Assembly (NCBI RefSeq): GCF_963576615.1 | Contig: NC_088711.1 | Span: forward strand, 59,748,248-59,812,247 | Source of the DNA: Watersipora subatra | Lineage: Eukaryota > Bryozoa > Gymnolaemata > Cheilostomatida > Watersiporidae | DNA: 64,000 bases | Direction of reading: 5' to 3' | Shown here: piece by piece, positions 11,738 through 23,000 of the stretch | Position numbering within the stretch: position 1 is the stretch's first letter | How the letters are laid out: the number at the start of each line of letters is the position of its first letter | Notes under the pieces: model-generated | Databases searched by the model: none | What the model was told of the DNA's origin: nothing | What the model saw: the letters and a program-made list of their open reading frames with translations, nothing else | Program-made: the position numbers and the translations under genes

Positions 11738-13207
11738 ATGTCTAAAAAAGGTAGGTTATCTGATCACAATGACGATTTTCATAGCGTAGATCTAGTACTT
11801 GAACAAACCACAGGTGCAAGTGCTGCTAAAATTACTGAAGACTTTAATCGCACAATTCAACCAGAAATGAATATGGAACATGTTGCAACTGAAGTTGAAC
11901 CTCAGAAGTTTAGTAGGACTGCAATTGGTAATGTTGCTAAACAGATACTTCAAATCATTGAGAATTGCAGTTTCTTCCACAAATCGCTAATAAACGATCT
12001 TGTATCAGAACACTTGAGTTATGACCAATTGACAGGATGCCAAGCACAATTAGAACATGAAAGAAAAACCATAAAACAAGCACATGATCAGTGGCGGAGC
12101 ATGCTTAGAGAGATCGAGCCAGATAGAATATTAGTTAATCAAGTAGACCAAGTATTAGCAGATATTGAACATCTAGCAGCTCAAGTTTTGGAACGAATGA
12201 GCAAACAATGTGTAAGGAGTGAGAGTGTTGCATCACTTAGTTTATTGGTTGACATCCCAACTACCAACAGTCCTCACTCAATTCAATCACCAGCTAACCA
12301 ACTAGCTTCTCGTAGTCATGAACTCTCAATTACTGAGCCTGCGCCTTCAACCACTCAAACACACATTTTGAAAGCTAAGTCATACAATTCTGTGAGCTCT
12401 AGGGCAAGCTCTAGCATGCGTCGTATGCAGCATGAAACAGCTGCTAACCTTGCTGCTATGAAGAAAAGGTTGGCAGCTGTAAGAGAAACACAAGAGCTGG
12501 AAATGAAGGCACAGCAAATGTCGCAAGCCATTCAGCAACGCAAAATGCAAGCTGAAATAGAGGCCGAAGAGGCAAAGCAGCTTGTGATAACACAAGCGCT
12601 TGAAGAAGATGATGTTGAATCATTATTTCACCCACCCTCAATAAATAAACAACCCATCGCTGTTTCAACTGGAAATGCTGCAGCATCACATCCAGTTACG
12701 CAGTCGCATGAACGAGATTTAGTTTCACCTGTCAGTGCACACGTTCTTAGATATGTATCTGAGCAACAGCCAGTGCCACTTTCAAACCCACAAAAAGATG
12801 GTTTCAAATCCGAAGAGCTCTTAAGGCCAAGTCATGACAGGTTCATTCCGAATGAGTACACCACAGCAAAGAACGCACAACCCGACACACACTCTCTTGC
12901 TAAGCTTCCGGGTGTTATAGCAGACACGCCCCATAGATATGATACTAGACGCCAGTCAATTCAACCAGCTACTCTCACCCCAGTCACAATCAGTCCCAAC
13001 CACGAGGTATTTGCTGAAACTTTAGCAGATGCCATAAATACTGTATGCCAGCGACCATCGGAACCCCCAATGTTTCATGGTGATCCCCTCCAGTACCATG
13101 ACTTGAAAGCGGCATTTGAGGAAACCTTTGACTTCTCAAAGGTTACACCTGGTCAAAAGTGGCTAAAGCTGCAGCAGTGCATGGATAGCAGAGCGTTAAA
13201 ACAGTAG
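11738..13207 (+). CDS. gag: BEL gag, N-terminal part (489 aa, frameshifted end)
   Basis: The structural polyprotein that would form the particle. It starts at ATG 11738, the first start after the leader. Residues about 225-285 are a charged heptad-like coiled coil rich in Q, E, K and M. The last ~45 residues (PMFHGDPLQYHDLKAAFEET) are the conserved gag core found in BEL/Pao elements. The frame ends at TAG 13205-13207, but homologous sequence continues one base back in the frame starting GTA at 13204, so a frame disruption lies just before this stop. A programmed shift is possible but a mutation is more likely, since this family normally uses one long open frame. Confidence 0.85.
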   Translation: MSKKGRLSDHNDDFHSVDLVLEQTTGASAAKITEDFNRTIQPEMNMEHVATEVEPQKFSRTAIGNVAKQILQIIENCSFFHKSLINDLVSEHLSYDQLTGCQAQLEHERKTIKQAHDQWRSMLREIEPDRILVNQVDQVLADIEHLAAQVLERMSKQCVRSESVASLSLLVDIPTTNSPHSIQSPANQLASRSHELSITEPAPSTTQTHILKAKSYNSVSSRASSSMRRMQHETAANLAAMKKRLAAVRETQELEMKAQQMSQAIQQRKMQAEIEAEEAKQLVITQALEEDDVESLFHPPSINKQPIAVSTGNAAASHPVTQSHERDLVSPVSAHVLRYVSEQQPVPLSNPQKDGFKSEELLRPSHDRFIPNEYTTAKNAQPDTHSLAKLPGVIADTPHRYDTRRQSIQPATLTPVTISPNHEVFAETLADAINTVCQRPSEPPMFHGDPLQYHDLKAAFEETFDFSKVTPGQKWLKLQQCMDSRALKQ

Positions 13208-13923
13208 AGGGTTACTGGAGGCATAAGACAGAGGATGCCTACCAAGCCGCTTGGGCGAAGCTTGATAAAATATTTGGAAGACCTGAAATAATTGCTGAAG
13301 CCTATGAAGAAGAATTAACTAGCTGGCCAGCAATCAAGTCAGGTGATGGTGAGAAACTAGAGGATTTTGTAGACTTTCTTGAGTCTGTTGTTGGCTGTAT
13401 TTCCACCAAACTAGACTTAAACTCAAAGGCTGCAAATAAGCAGTTGATCCTCAAACCTCCACATCAGATTGCACAAAAGTGGGCGAAAAAGGCTACCAAG
13501 CTCGAGAAACATTATGGAAAGTTTCCTCCTTTGAAAGACTTCATAACATTCTTGTCAGACGAATGTGATGTAGCAAAAAACCCTTTGACAAAAACCATTC
13601 AGAACCACAAAGAAAAGTCTGCTAAGATCAAGAAAGATAATCAAGCCAAAAAGCTAGACAAAAGGGCAACTATGCTTCTAGCAAGTGAAACAAAAGACTC
13701 TACAACATTTGAGAGCAAAACCTCTAGAAACCCAGCAAGCGCCACAAAATCCATTGAAAACAAAAATCAACTCAAACGCGTAAAGTATCCATGCTTATAA
13801 TGCAAAAAAGACAGTCATACCATATGTGAATGCTTCAAATTAGGCAAGCTACCACACAGTGAAATTGAAAAGCTATTTCATGAACATAAACTCTGCTTTG
13901 CATGTGCAAAGCCAAACCACAAA
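13204..13923 (+). pseudogene. gag: BEL gag C-terminal part with zinc knuckles
   Basis: Continues gag in the shifted frame (EGYW..., then AYQAAWAKLDKIFGRP). Two CCHC zinc knuckles follow: one at about 13792-13833 whose pattern C-x2-C-x4-H-x4-C is broken by TAA at 13798-13800, and an intact one (CFACAKPNHKMKEC) at about 13894-13935. The region between is lysine-rich. The stop falls inside the first knuckle, so only a read-through product would carry both. Confidence 0.8.
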
Positions 13924-14511
13924 ATGAAAGAATGCAAACATCCAGCAAAGTGCAAAAAGGCTAACTGTGAAAAACAACATCTCACAATGTTTCACGAGCA
14001 TTATATGCACACAAATGATACAGCCAAATCTGCTTCAGAAATGCAAAACCACGCTTCTGGCAATAAAAACAATTTAAAGCAAAGCAAAATCAGTAATGAA
14101 GAGAAAGCTGCTGCGCGACAATGCACTGACAAAATGCACAAACCAGCGCAAGTTATGTCATGGACCATACCCGTCTATATTTCCACATCAGATAATCCTC
14201 AAAATGAACTCCTAGTCTATGCTCTTCTAGACTCAGGATCTAGCCACACCTTTATCACACAAAGCACTCTCAATAAGTTACATGCCAAGACGATCGCACA
14301 GAACATGAACATAAGTACACTAACAAACACGGAAGGAACGAAGTCTGTAAAAGAAGCTGCACCTGGGCTCCTGGTATGTGGTTACCGCAGACAAAAAGTT
14401 CTCAAGCTACCAATATGCATCAGTCAATCTAAGATACCAAGTAATTCTGATGACATTCCCAATTCTATGTCCGTTCAAGACTGGCCTCATCTGCAACACT
14501 TGGCCAAATAA
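13924..14511 (+). pseudogene. pol: BEL aspartic protease region
   Basis: Same frame as the preceding gag segment. The retropepsin active site is seen as LLDSGSSHTFI, with the catalytic Asp codon at 14230. The preceding ~100 residues are a charged linker after the zinc knuckle. Translation ends at TAA 14509-14511, but homology continues in the same frame (LELGLLIGSN..., then NLGWTLMG) to another TAA at 14683-14685. These are therefore nonsense mutations rather than a natural terminus. Confidence 0.85.
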
Positions 14512-16482
14512 CTGATATCTGTAGAGGAAGGCAACAAGTTAGAACTCGGGCTTCTTATTGGTAGTAATCTACCTCAAGTGTTCATTTCTAGGCAAGACAT
14601 CGCAAAAGGTGATCGTGAGCCCTTTGCAAGACTGACCAATTTAGGATGGACACTAATGGGTAATATCACATCAGAAACCATCTAAAAGGTCGTAGCTAAC
14701 CGTGTGGATATTGTAGTGAATAGATCTGTTGCTGCCCCATTGAGCAGATCAAACATTGCATTCAGGGTGAAACCTGAAACACACGATGATGATCTTGAAA
14801 AGAGGATACTTAAAATATTAAGCTCAGACTTTGAAAGCACAATTTCAGATAAAACTAAAACACTTTCAATTGAAGATATAAGCTTCCTAAAGACAATGAA
14901 AGAACAAGTTCACCAAGACAGTGATGGTTACATCACTATGCCATTACCAATTAAATGTGAACCTAGCAAGCACAACAATTTGAACTCCATGGCAATGAAT
15001 CGATTCAAGTTGCTTCAGAAAAAGTTCACCAACCCAACATTCAAGGAACATTATTACGCTTTCATGAAAGACATCATTTCACAAGGCGATGCTGAGCTGG
15101 TCCCTGAATCTGAAGTAGAGAATCCAAAGTCATGGTACGTTCCCCACTTTGGTGTGTACCATCCGAAAAAGCCTGACAAAATCAGGGTTGTCTTCGATGG
15201 ATCAGCCAAGGTGGTAGGCATGTGTCTCAAGGATCACCTTCTTCTAGGACCAGATCAACTTAACAGCCTGATAGGCATTCTTTTGAGGTTTCGTAAAGAA
15301 CACGTAGGACTGGCATGTGACATCAGTCATATGTTTCATCAGTTCCGTGTTGTTGACAGACACAGAGACTTCCTAAGGTTCTTGTGGTTTGACTCTCAAG
15401 GTGATATTGTAGTTCATAGAATGAAGGTGCATCTTTTCGGAGCTACCTCTTCTCCAGCCTGTGCCACATTTGGCTTAAGGGCCTTATGCAACATGGGTCT
15501 TAATGAGAATGATTCCGCTAAGCATTTCATAAAGAAAGACGTCTATGTCGATGATGGCCTCACCAGCGTGCCAGACAGTGAGGCAGCTAAAGCAATGGTA
15601 CATGGTGCCATAGCCATCTGCAAAGAAGGGAATCTGCAGTTGCACAAAATTTCCTCAAACTCTGCCGACTTTCTCCAAGCTCTCTCAGAGTCTGAGAGGA
15701 ACCTACAAGAAATTCAACTACTAAAACCAGATATAACTTCCCAGCCTCTTGAAAGGACATTGGGACTCATCTGGTCACTAAAAACGGATAATTTTCAATT
15801 CAGTTCAGATCTAAAAGCAGGCCCCAGCACCCGTAGAGGTGTACTATCCACGATAGCATCCATCTACGATCCTCTTGGCTACCTGTCACCATTCATTCTC
15901 CAAGGTAAGAACATCCTCCAAGACATGTGTAAGATGTCAGCAGCTTGGGATAGTCCTTTGAACGATGAAATATTGACATGGTGGAAGGACTGGAAATCTT
16001 CATTGCCAGACCTGTCAACTGTAAACATCAGTAGGTGCTACAAGCCAGCCAACTTTGGTGCAATCAAAACCGCAGAGATTCATCACATCTGTGATGCAAG
16101 TACTTCTGGTTACGGATCAGTAAGTTACTTACGACTCGTGAATGCAAGTGACCAAGTCTATTGCTCTCTTCTCATGAGCAAAGCTCGCGTAGCACCACTT
16201 AAGCCCACTACTATCCCTCGTCTAGAACTCCAGGCTGCAGTAACAGCAGCCCAGACAGCTAAGCTCATCAAATTAAAACTAGATATGGAAGTTTCAGAGG
16301 TATTCTGGACAGATTCCCAAATCGTTTTGGGATATCTGAAAAACACTTCTAAGAAATTCCATGTTTATGTTACCAACCGGATTCAACAGATAAGGGAACT
16401 TACTGATGTAGAAGGATGGTTCTATATACCTACTTCTATCAACCCTGCTGACCATGCCTCTAGAGGGCTTACAGTACGCTAG
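14512..16482 (+). pseudogene. pol: BEL reverse transcriptase and RNase H
   Basis: Copies element RNA into DNA. Open from 14686 to TAG 16480-16482 in the same frame as the protease. Reverse transcriptase motifs include WYVPHFGVYHP, KIRVVFDGSA, LACDISHMFHQF and the catalytic VYVDDGL (codons at 15544-15555). RNase H follows with an ICDASTSGYG motif near 16090, FWTDSQIVLGYL near 16300 and NPADHASRG near 16445. The YVDD box and this RNase H style are characteristic of BEL/Pao. Apart from the flanking stops no break was seen in this domain. Confidence 0.93.
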
Positions 16483-16485
16483 TTA

Positions 16486-18063
16486 ATGATACCCTCATGC
16501 ACTTGGTTCACTGGCCCAGAATTTCTCCACCATGAGCCGCTGGTCATTCCTCAGCAGGTGACACCTCAAGTTAGCTCTGAGGACCCCGAGGTCAAGTCAT
16601 TGGCAACTACTGCGCATAACCCTCCTCATAGGACGCTCTATCAAGCGCTTCATGCCTGTTCCTCTTGGACAAGGGCTGTCAAAATAGCCAATGTTTTCTT
16701 CAGCAAACAAAACTCTTTGAAAAGGAAGTCACTTGATCCCAATGCAGCAATCACCTACCTTGTCAAATCTTCTCAGCAGGAACATTTCCCTGAACTTGGA
16801 TCCATGCTGACTCCAAAACAAATTAGTCGAGGCAGTAAGATTTTCAACTTGAATCCCTTTTTTGATGAAAGTGGAGTTATGAGAGTTGGAGGTCGCCTCA
16901 AACATAGTACCAGTCTAGATTACAAACAGAAGCACCCAATAATCCTTCCAAATGATAGCCACTTCACTCGAATCATTCTTCGACATTTTCATGAGCAAGT
17001 AGCCCATCAGGGAAGAGGACTCACTCTTGCTAAAATGAGATCCTCAGGCTACTGGATTGTTGGAGCCAGAGCTTTAGTCGCTTCTTTAATTCACAAATGT
17101 GTGATCTGCCGGCTACATCGCGCAAAACCAGTTATGCTCCAGATGTCCTCTCTACCACAAGAAAGATCCGAGTCATCGCCCCCTTTTAGCTATCGCGGAG
17201 TCGACTGCTTCGGACCATTCCTAGTAAAAGACAGGAGAACAGAGCTAAAAAGGTACGGCCTGATGATCACCTGCCTTGCCAGCCGAGCAGTTCACATTGA
17301 GTTACTGGATGACCTAACGACCTCAGCATTTATTAATGGTATACGCAATGTCATGGCTATTCGTGGTCCTATCCGGCAAATCTGGTGTGACCAGGGGACC
17401 AATTTTGTTGGTGCCATTCCAGAATTGAGCAGAGCAGGACTCCTAGAATTTAAGTTAAACCCTCCCAATGCTAGCCACATGGGCGGTGCTTGGGAGCGGA
17501 TGATAAAAACTGCCAAAAATGTCCTACAGTCATTGATGAGAAGTCACGGTGGGAGGTTGGACACAAGTGCTCTTCGAACCCTACTCTATGAAACTATGGC
17601 CATCATAAACTCACGACTTCTTTCCGTTGTCACAGAGGAAGACATACCACTTTCTCCTAATCAATTACTGACCATGAAGTCAGACATCATACTGCCTCCG
17701 CCTAGTGAGTTCGGTGATGCTGATATATATAGCCGAAAGCAATGGCGGTCAGTTCAGTTTCTAGCCAACGAATTTTGGAAACGTTGGCGAAATGAATACC
17801 TGACTTACCTTCAGGCACGTCAAAAATGGGTTACAGGAAAATCTGATGCAAAGATTGGCAACATTTTCATTATCAAAGACGATAATGCACATAGAAATCA
17901 GTGGATTAGAGGTAAAATCACAGAATGCATTAGCTCAACGGATGGGCACATTAGATCTGTAAGAATACTCATAGGCGACCGTAACAACCCTCACAACTCT
18001 GGTAAATATCTAGTCCGACCTGTCTCGAAGGTCATCACACTCATAGAAGCTGAAAATGACTAA
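16486..18063 (+). CDS. pol: BEL integrase (525 aa)
   Basis: Would insert the cDNA into the host genome. In frame with the RNase H across TAG 16480. The zinc-binding HHCC module spans about 16975-17115 (HFHEQVAHQGRG ... CVICRLHRA). The catalytic core shows D in GVDCFGPF (about 17200), D in IWCDQGTNF (about 17390) and E in GGAWERMI (about 17490), completing a D,D-E triad. A C-terminal domain of the BEL type ends at TAA 18061, 55 bp before the 3' LTR. The domain looks intact. Confidence 0.93.
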   Translation: MIPSCTWFTGPEFLHHEPLVIPQQVTPQVSSEDPEVKSLATTAHNPPHRTLYQALHACSSWTRAVKIANVFFSKQNSLKRKSLDPNAAITYLVKSSQQEHFPELGSMLTPKQISRGSKIFNLNPFFDESGVMRVGGRLKHSTSLDYKQKHPIILPNDSHFTRIILRHFHEQVAHQGRGLTLAKMRSSGYWIVGARALVASLIHKCVICRLHRAKPVMLQMSSLPQERSESSPPFSYRGVDCFGPFLVKDRRTELKRYGLMITCLASRAVHIELLDDLTTSAFINGIRNVMAIRGPIRQIWCDQGTNFVGAIPELSRAGLLEFKLNPPNASHMGGAWERMIKTAKNVLQSLMRSHGGRLDTSALRTLLYETMAIINSRLLSVVTEEDIPLSPNQLLTMKSDIILPPPSEFGDADIYSRKQWRSVQFLANEFWKRWRNEYLTYLQARQKWVTGKSDAKIGNIFIIKDDNAHRNQWIRGKITECISSTDGHIRSVRILIGDRNNPHNSGKYLVRPVSKVITLIEAEND

Positions 18064-18100
18064 AAACTGACAGAATAATAACCTTTGCTAAGATAAAGAT

Positions 18101-18118
18101 GAAAATTTTAGGTGGGAG
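18101..18118 (+). promoter_or_regulatory. BEL polypurine tract
   Basis: A purine-rich segment ending AGGTGGGAG lies immediately before the TG of the 3' LTR, the expected place for priming plus-strand DNA synthesis. Confidence 0.7.
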
Positions 18119-18834
18119 TGTAAGGTTCTTTGTTCATTGTAAAATTTTATTTTGCCATTGATGGCCGCTTGTCTATTGTCGCATCGCTGCCAGTCAGGTC
18201 ATGACCCAATGTGCTCACTGCTTTAATCACCTTGTTTTTAAAATTGCCAAATGCTCCCATATTACAAGAACATTAGTGAGCCTTTTACACCGGAACAACT
18301 ACCACATTGGTTTTATTAGAGTTTATTACTTTTCCAAACCGCTGACCATGTCCTCACAGTTGCAATATACTCTGAATCACCATTTTCCTTTTTGTTTTTA
18401 GCATAGGTTTTATCTTTCTTGGCATTTCAGTCTAACACCTCAGAGAATGAGGTTGTACAGAATATCTGTTTCTGTTCACTTACTATTACTGTTTTTAATA
18501 TTTACCCAGAGAGACATACTTATACATATTTACTCAACCACATTTTAACTCTCTCCTGAATAAGGTGATAGAGGTATGTACTCGTTATATGTTTATGTTT
18601 TAATTCAATATTGACTTTTTAAGATTCTTCAAATATTGTTTTAAACATTTGATGTCATATTGATATTATATGTACTCTTGTTATCATATAGCATTCTTGT
18701 TTGCTTTATTTTATCTTTATGTTTCATATTATAATTTGTAGTTTTACGGTGTCTACGTCTATAACCGCAAATAAAATTATATAACAAATGACACCCGTTC
18801 GAAACTCCACGTTGTCTCTGGGAGGGCAGTTACA
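18119..18834 (+). repeat. 3' LTR of BEL element
   Basis: TGTAAGGTTC at the start, GTTACA at the end, matching 10023-10734. Followed by ACAAT (18835-18839), the right target duplication. The open frame 18201-18401 is inside the LTR and not meaningful. Confidence 0.95.
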
Positions 18835-19080
18835 ACAATGTATGTTCATTTTAAGATTTTTAGGTTTTACAAAAGCTTTAGAGCAAACTTACCAAATGGA
18901 TTTTCAACTAAAGTAAGTGTTGTTTTCATGTGAAAATATAAAAATATTATGAACATGAGTCACCAAGCCAGAGAATTTCCTCGTTGGGGTCGATTAAAGC
19001 CACGCATCAATCAAAAAATGACAAGTCATTTTGTGCTCTTGCGTCAGATGTAGCTGCGTTGTATGTTCAATATAGATATT
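18835..19080. repeat. Rest of the split duplicated-block copy
   Basis: Resumes the unit broken at 10017. It matches 38700-38940 and 6255-6460, including the segment ATTTCC..GTTGGGGTCGATT. Joining 9990 to 18840 restores the order seen in the other copies. Confidence 0.75.
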
Positions 19081-19199
19081 TATGTCATGTTTGCTATGAA
19101 TAAATTCTCATTTTTAAAAGCAGGTGCAGATAGTTTTCTAGCTGTTTATTCAGACACAATCTAGAAAAGGGAGTAGTATGTGACAGGTTAATGTCAGAA

Positions 19200-20170
19200 C
19201 ATTGAAAGTGTTTCACTAGAAATCATAGCACTTGTAGATAACTCTCACGATGACTCACTTTCATCCAGCTGCGTAGTTAACTATTTCTTCTATTTTAAAA
19301 AGTTGTAAACTATATCAGTTAAAAGCAAAAGTTTAGGTTTAAAAGCTAACATACAAACGCCAGAAAGAGAAGATAGAGACGGAAAAATGAGCACCAGCAT
19401 CTATAAAGATAACGACAAGGATGATAATAGGCATATTAATGGTAATAATGGTAATAAACTCCAAGCATTCCAAGCTCTGTAACCCTTCCTACACCTTCAT
19501 GCAAGAATGATAAGGAGATTGATTTAAACTTTTTAATGCCAAGTCTTGAAAGCAAGAATTATCACTATGATTATAATGAGCTATCTCTCTGCTATGTAAG
19601 CCAGTATTCATTGTTTAAGTATTCTACATGTAGATATATCAGCTACACTTACACAAATCTGTATCTATTAAAAGTCTTCTAACACTAAATAAAGCATACA
19701 AGCCCTGTGTTCTGTTTCTTACTTTCAAGTACAAAAAATATTTTTAACTATTATCAAAATTAATTTAATTATTAGGTGAAAGATGTTCTCTATAAATAGA
19801 ACTTTCACAGCAAGTCTAACAAAAGGTTACTAAAAGGCTAAGTTAACTTACTTTATGGTTACAATTATTGCCTAAAATTATAAACTCGGATTTATATTTT
19901 AAAAAATTAGCAATTCTTTTATGCAAATTAAATTACTTGAAGAAAACCTGCCCTTTTAGAAATCTGGAAGTTTAAGTTTTATGATTGAATCAATTCACGT
20001 TCTCTATAACTACAGAGCTCAACAGTCATCAATTTTTAACAGACTATTTACAAAACCATAAAAACGCGGTTATTTGACTTTTGATATTTTTATGCGTAAA
20101 AGGTATTTTATGAATGTATAATAAATACATTCTCCATTTATAAAATATCAATACTTGTATGTTGACATTC
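19200..20170 (+). pseudogene. Decayed paralogue of exon 1 and intron 1 of the 33.2-kb gene
   Basis: Aligns with about 33110-34030. Shared parts are the TGTAGATAAC..TCAC upstream segment, the ATG region (19387) with GATGATAATA, the segment CAAGCATTCCAAGC, CTTCATGCAAGAATGA against CTCCATGCCAGGATGA, and intron text around TATTTTATGAA. In this copy the reading frame shifts relative to the 33.2-kb exon and reaches TAA shortly after the CAAGC block. The upstream CAG acceptor seen at 33178 is lost. It therefore appears non-coding, a relic of the same segmental duplication. Confidence 0.65.
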
Positions 20171-20229
20171 TTATTTCATGACATACAATAGTTGTGTTTT
20201 CATAACCCTTTTTTGCATTTAGTGTTTTC

Positions 20230-23000
20230 TAATAATCTATAGATTTGTCTTATTGTGTATTTTATGGTTTCCAATAATCATTTAGCTACTATATGATAAA
20301 ATACATAGCACTTGGTTACATAGTTTGCTGCCGATTCTAATTTACACTGAACTTTTTCTGTTTATATAAAAGTTTGAAGTTATCTACACATAGCATGCAT
20401 ATAACCAGTAAAACAAACTATTTATTCATTATTAACAATTATACCCTAAATGAAAAAATTCTAAATCACATGTTCAGATGTTATCTCAAAATGATATTGA
20501 GGTAACCATTTAGTCAATTTTCAGTTATTAAGAAATACATCTGTAGACTGTAAGATCAGCATTTATCAACCTCTTCTTATTGCATACCACCAGTCACTTT
20601 TAGGGAATATCACGTATCATCTGACTCCAAAATAATTTATTTTGTTCAACTGCCAGTATTGATCATACTATAATACCCATAAATAAACAAATAAATACAA
20701 GTTAATGCCATAGACGAGACTATTTCTTCTGCACAAGCTGGTCTGCTCTTGACACAAACCTAATCAATTCCTACCTGATACCATATGCAGGCTCTTCAAG
20801 ACATTTTTTTGGTTGGAATTCATTGAGCATTAAAGCCGATAACTTTTGCATTCCATCTTATGTGACGGAGTGGTTGACATCTAGTGGTTGACAGATATTT
20901 TTAGGGCTCGCGCTGGGTTGGTGAAATTCATGATCAATCAAAATTTCTGGAAGGGCATTTTTGACACAATTGAAGTCATTGCCACATGGTCACATGAAGG
21001 CAAATTTTGATACAATACGCTTCCCTGACCAACATCTTTGTGTGTTGATTTTAAAGTTACCAAAGTTTTATAACCACTACTGTAGATGCTCAATAAGATA
21101 GAATTGTAAAAAAACTACCAACAAATCTGCTAACACATGATTTCCTTTTGTGTAAAAATACAGTTCAAATCACTACTCACAACTTCGGACAAGTCAGTCA
21201 GACTTGTATATCCCTTCTTGTATAACTAATATACCAAGTTCTGTTTGCCTCAGTCTCAGCACTAATTTAAAATACTTGCATTGTTAGGATTACGAGTTCT
21301 CAAATTGTGTATTTCTAGACTTCAGTGGGTTTGAGAACATTATCCACTCTATGCTGCCATACCCACTCTACGCTGCCAAATTTATGTTAGTAGGCAGAGC
21401 TTATCAAACTTGGTGACTGGCTTGTTGTTTGCATCAGCCAAAATACCAATAACTCAAAATGTTTCACTTAGCCTGGTTATGAATTCTGAATCTACCAGAC
21501 TTTTGGTATTTCAGTGATAGTGACTGTTACACTGGTAAACTAAACAGAGATGGTATCTAACTTTGCCTCAGTATTGAGATAACTTTATCACTGTTTAATA
21601 AACATCTGTTCAGGTTTTAGGTGTAACCTAATTATCGCTGATGAGCCATGCTCAGAATCATGCCCATTACTATTACATCAAGTACATTACTATTGACCAT
21701 GTTAGCAGTTTATATGTCATTAGAGTGTTTTTACTCTGTCTATTATTTGCATTTTCATAATTATATGTTCATCATGTCTGACCTTAACTTGATACGATTG
21801 TTCTTCGTCCTGCTGATAATGTTGAAATTCTTTCAAAGAGGAAAAATTTTGTCCATGTCGGTGCACAATACTTTAAACAAAAACAAAAAAATTACTAATT
21901 TTAAGAAGGATTAGAGAGACTGAGAGAGTATATAAAACAGCAAGAGCATACGAATTTGATACATAGGCGTTAAGAATTATGGAGTGTTGATGAAAATAAC
22001 TTTGCTGTCAGAATTTACTTCAAATATTTGCTATTATTATTGTCATATATTTTTTTCCACTGTCTGTGAAGACTTTACAAAAATATTTTGAAGTACATGC
22101 AAATCTTTATTTCTCTGTTTCTTCCAATTTTTCGGCTCTACCAGATAACTTGGACCTAAATGTTAATATTGATTTGTCGCTTAAGCTGGTTATACGGTAG
22201 TTTCTCTTTCTTTTTTAGTATTCAGCACTTCTTACCTGATGATTCTACAAATTTGACAAACTTAGAATCTGTAGATTATTTTTATTATGTATCTTATGTT
22301 TTTCAATAATTGTTTAGCTACTTTATGATGTAATACATAGCACTCGGTTACATGTTTTGCTGGCAAATATAATTTACACTGAACTTTTTCTGGCTCCGTA
22401 AAGATTTGGAATTATCTACTACAAATAGCATGCATAACAAAAAAATAAACTATTTATTCATTATAATTAGTTGCAAAATAAAAATTCCTAATCACATTTT
22501 GATGTGTATGTAATGAAAGCAAGATACTGTAGGGGAAAATGGTGGTATTCCATTTTCAGCAATTAAGAAATACATATGTAGACTGTAAGATCAGTGTATC
22601 TCAACCTCTTATTGCGTATCATCAGACTATTTTGTGGAATATCAAATACTAACTGGTTCCAAAATAACTTATTTTGTTCAACTGCTGGTATTTTTATACC
22701 ATAAAAATGAATGCAACTAAATAAGTAAACACAATAATATGCAACTGTTTCCTTTTTACAAACTGGTCTATTTTTAACACAAACTGAATCACAGCGTACC
22801 TGAAACCATGTGACCATGGACTATAAACCTGAGACCAGGCGCTGTTACACAATCTTGGCTCTTGAATTGAATGGCCATTAAGAGCAATGACTCTTTTTTT
22901 ATTTTTATGTGAAGATAAAGTCTAGTAGTTGATAAACCGCTTTAGGGCTAGAATTGAGTTAGTGAAACTCATGATCAGCCACCATTTATGGAAGGGCATT
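20230..23000. repeat. Two further diverged pieces of the duplicated block
   Basis: 20240-20850 and 22290-22990 both carry the AATACATAGCACT..GGTTACAT segment and the following ACTGTAAGATCAG segment found near 1380-1650 and 36690-36990. 21650-22060 carries the GTTAGCAGTTTATA..TTGAAATT segment found near 150-320. The open frames at 21648-21914 and 22563-22817 (minus) lie inside these repeats. Confidence 0.6.

Larger units (their letters stand above)
10023..18834 (+). mobile_element. BEL/Pao LTR retrotransposon (complete structure, coding region broken)
   Basis: An 8.8-kb element with two LTRs (712 and 716 bp, TG...CA ends), an ACAAT target duplication, a 1-kb leader and a gag-protease-reverse transcriptase-RNase H-integrase order. 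The YVDD reverse transcriptase motif and the domain order are typical of BEL/Pao. The coding region has one frameshift near 13204 and in-frame stops at 13798, 14509, 14683 and 16480, so this copy is not autonomous as it stands. The LTRs differ at roughly 3% of positions by eye plus a short unalignable patch, so the insertion is not very recent. It interrupts one copy of the local duplicated block. Confidence 0.95.

Noticed and set aside
13190-13210. Programmed -1 frameshift site in BEL gag
   Set aside because: The sequence GTTAAAACAG is not a canonical slippery heptamer, no clear stem-loop follows, and BEL elements usually use a single frame; mutation is simpler.
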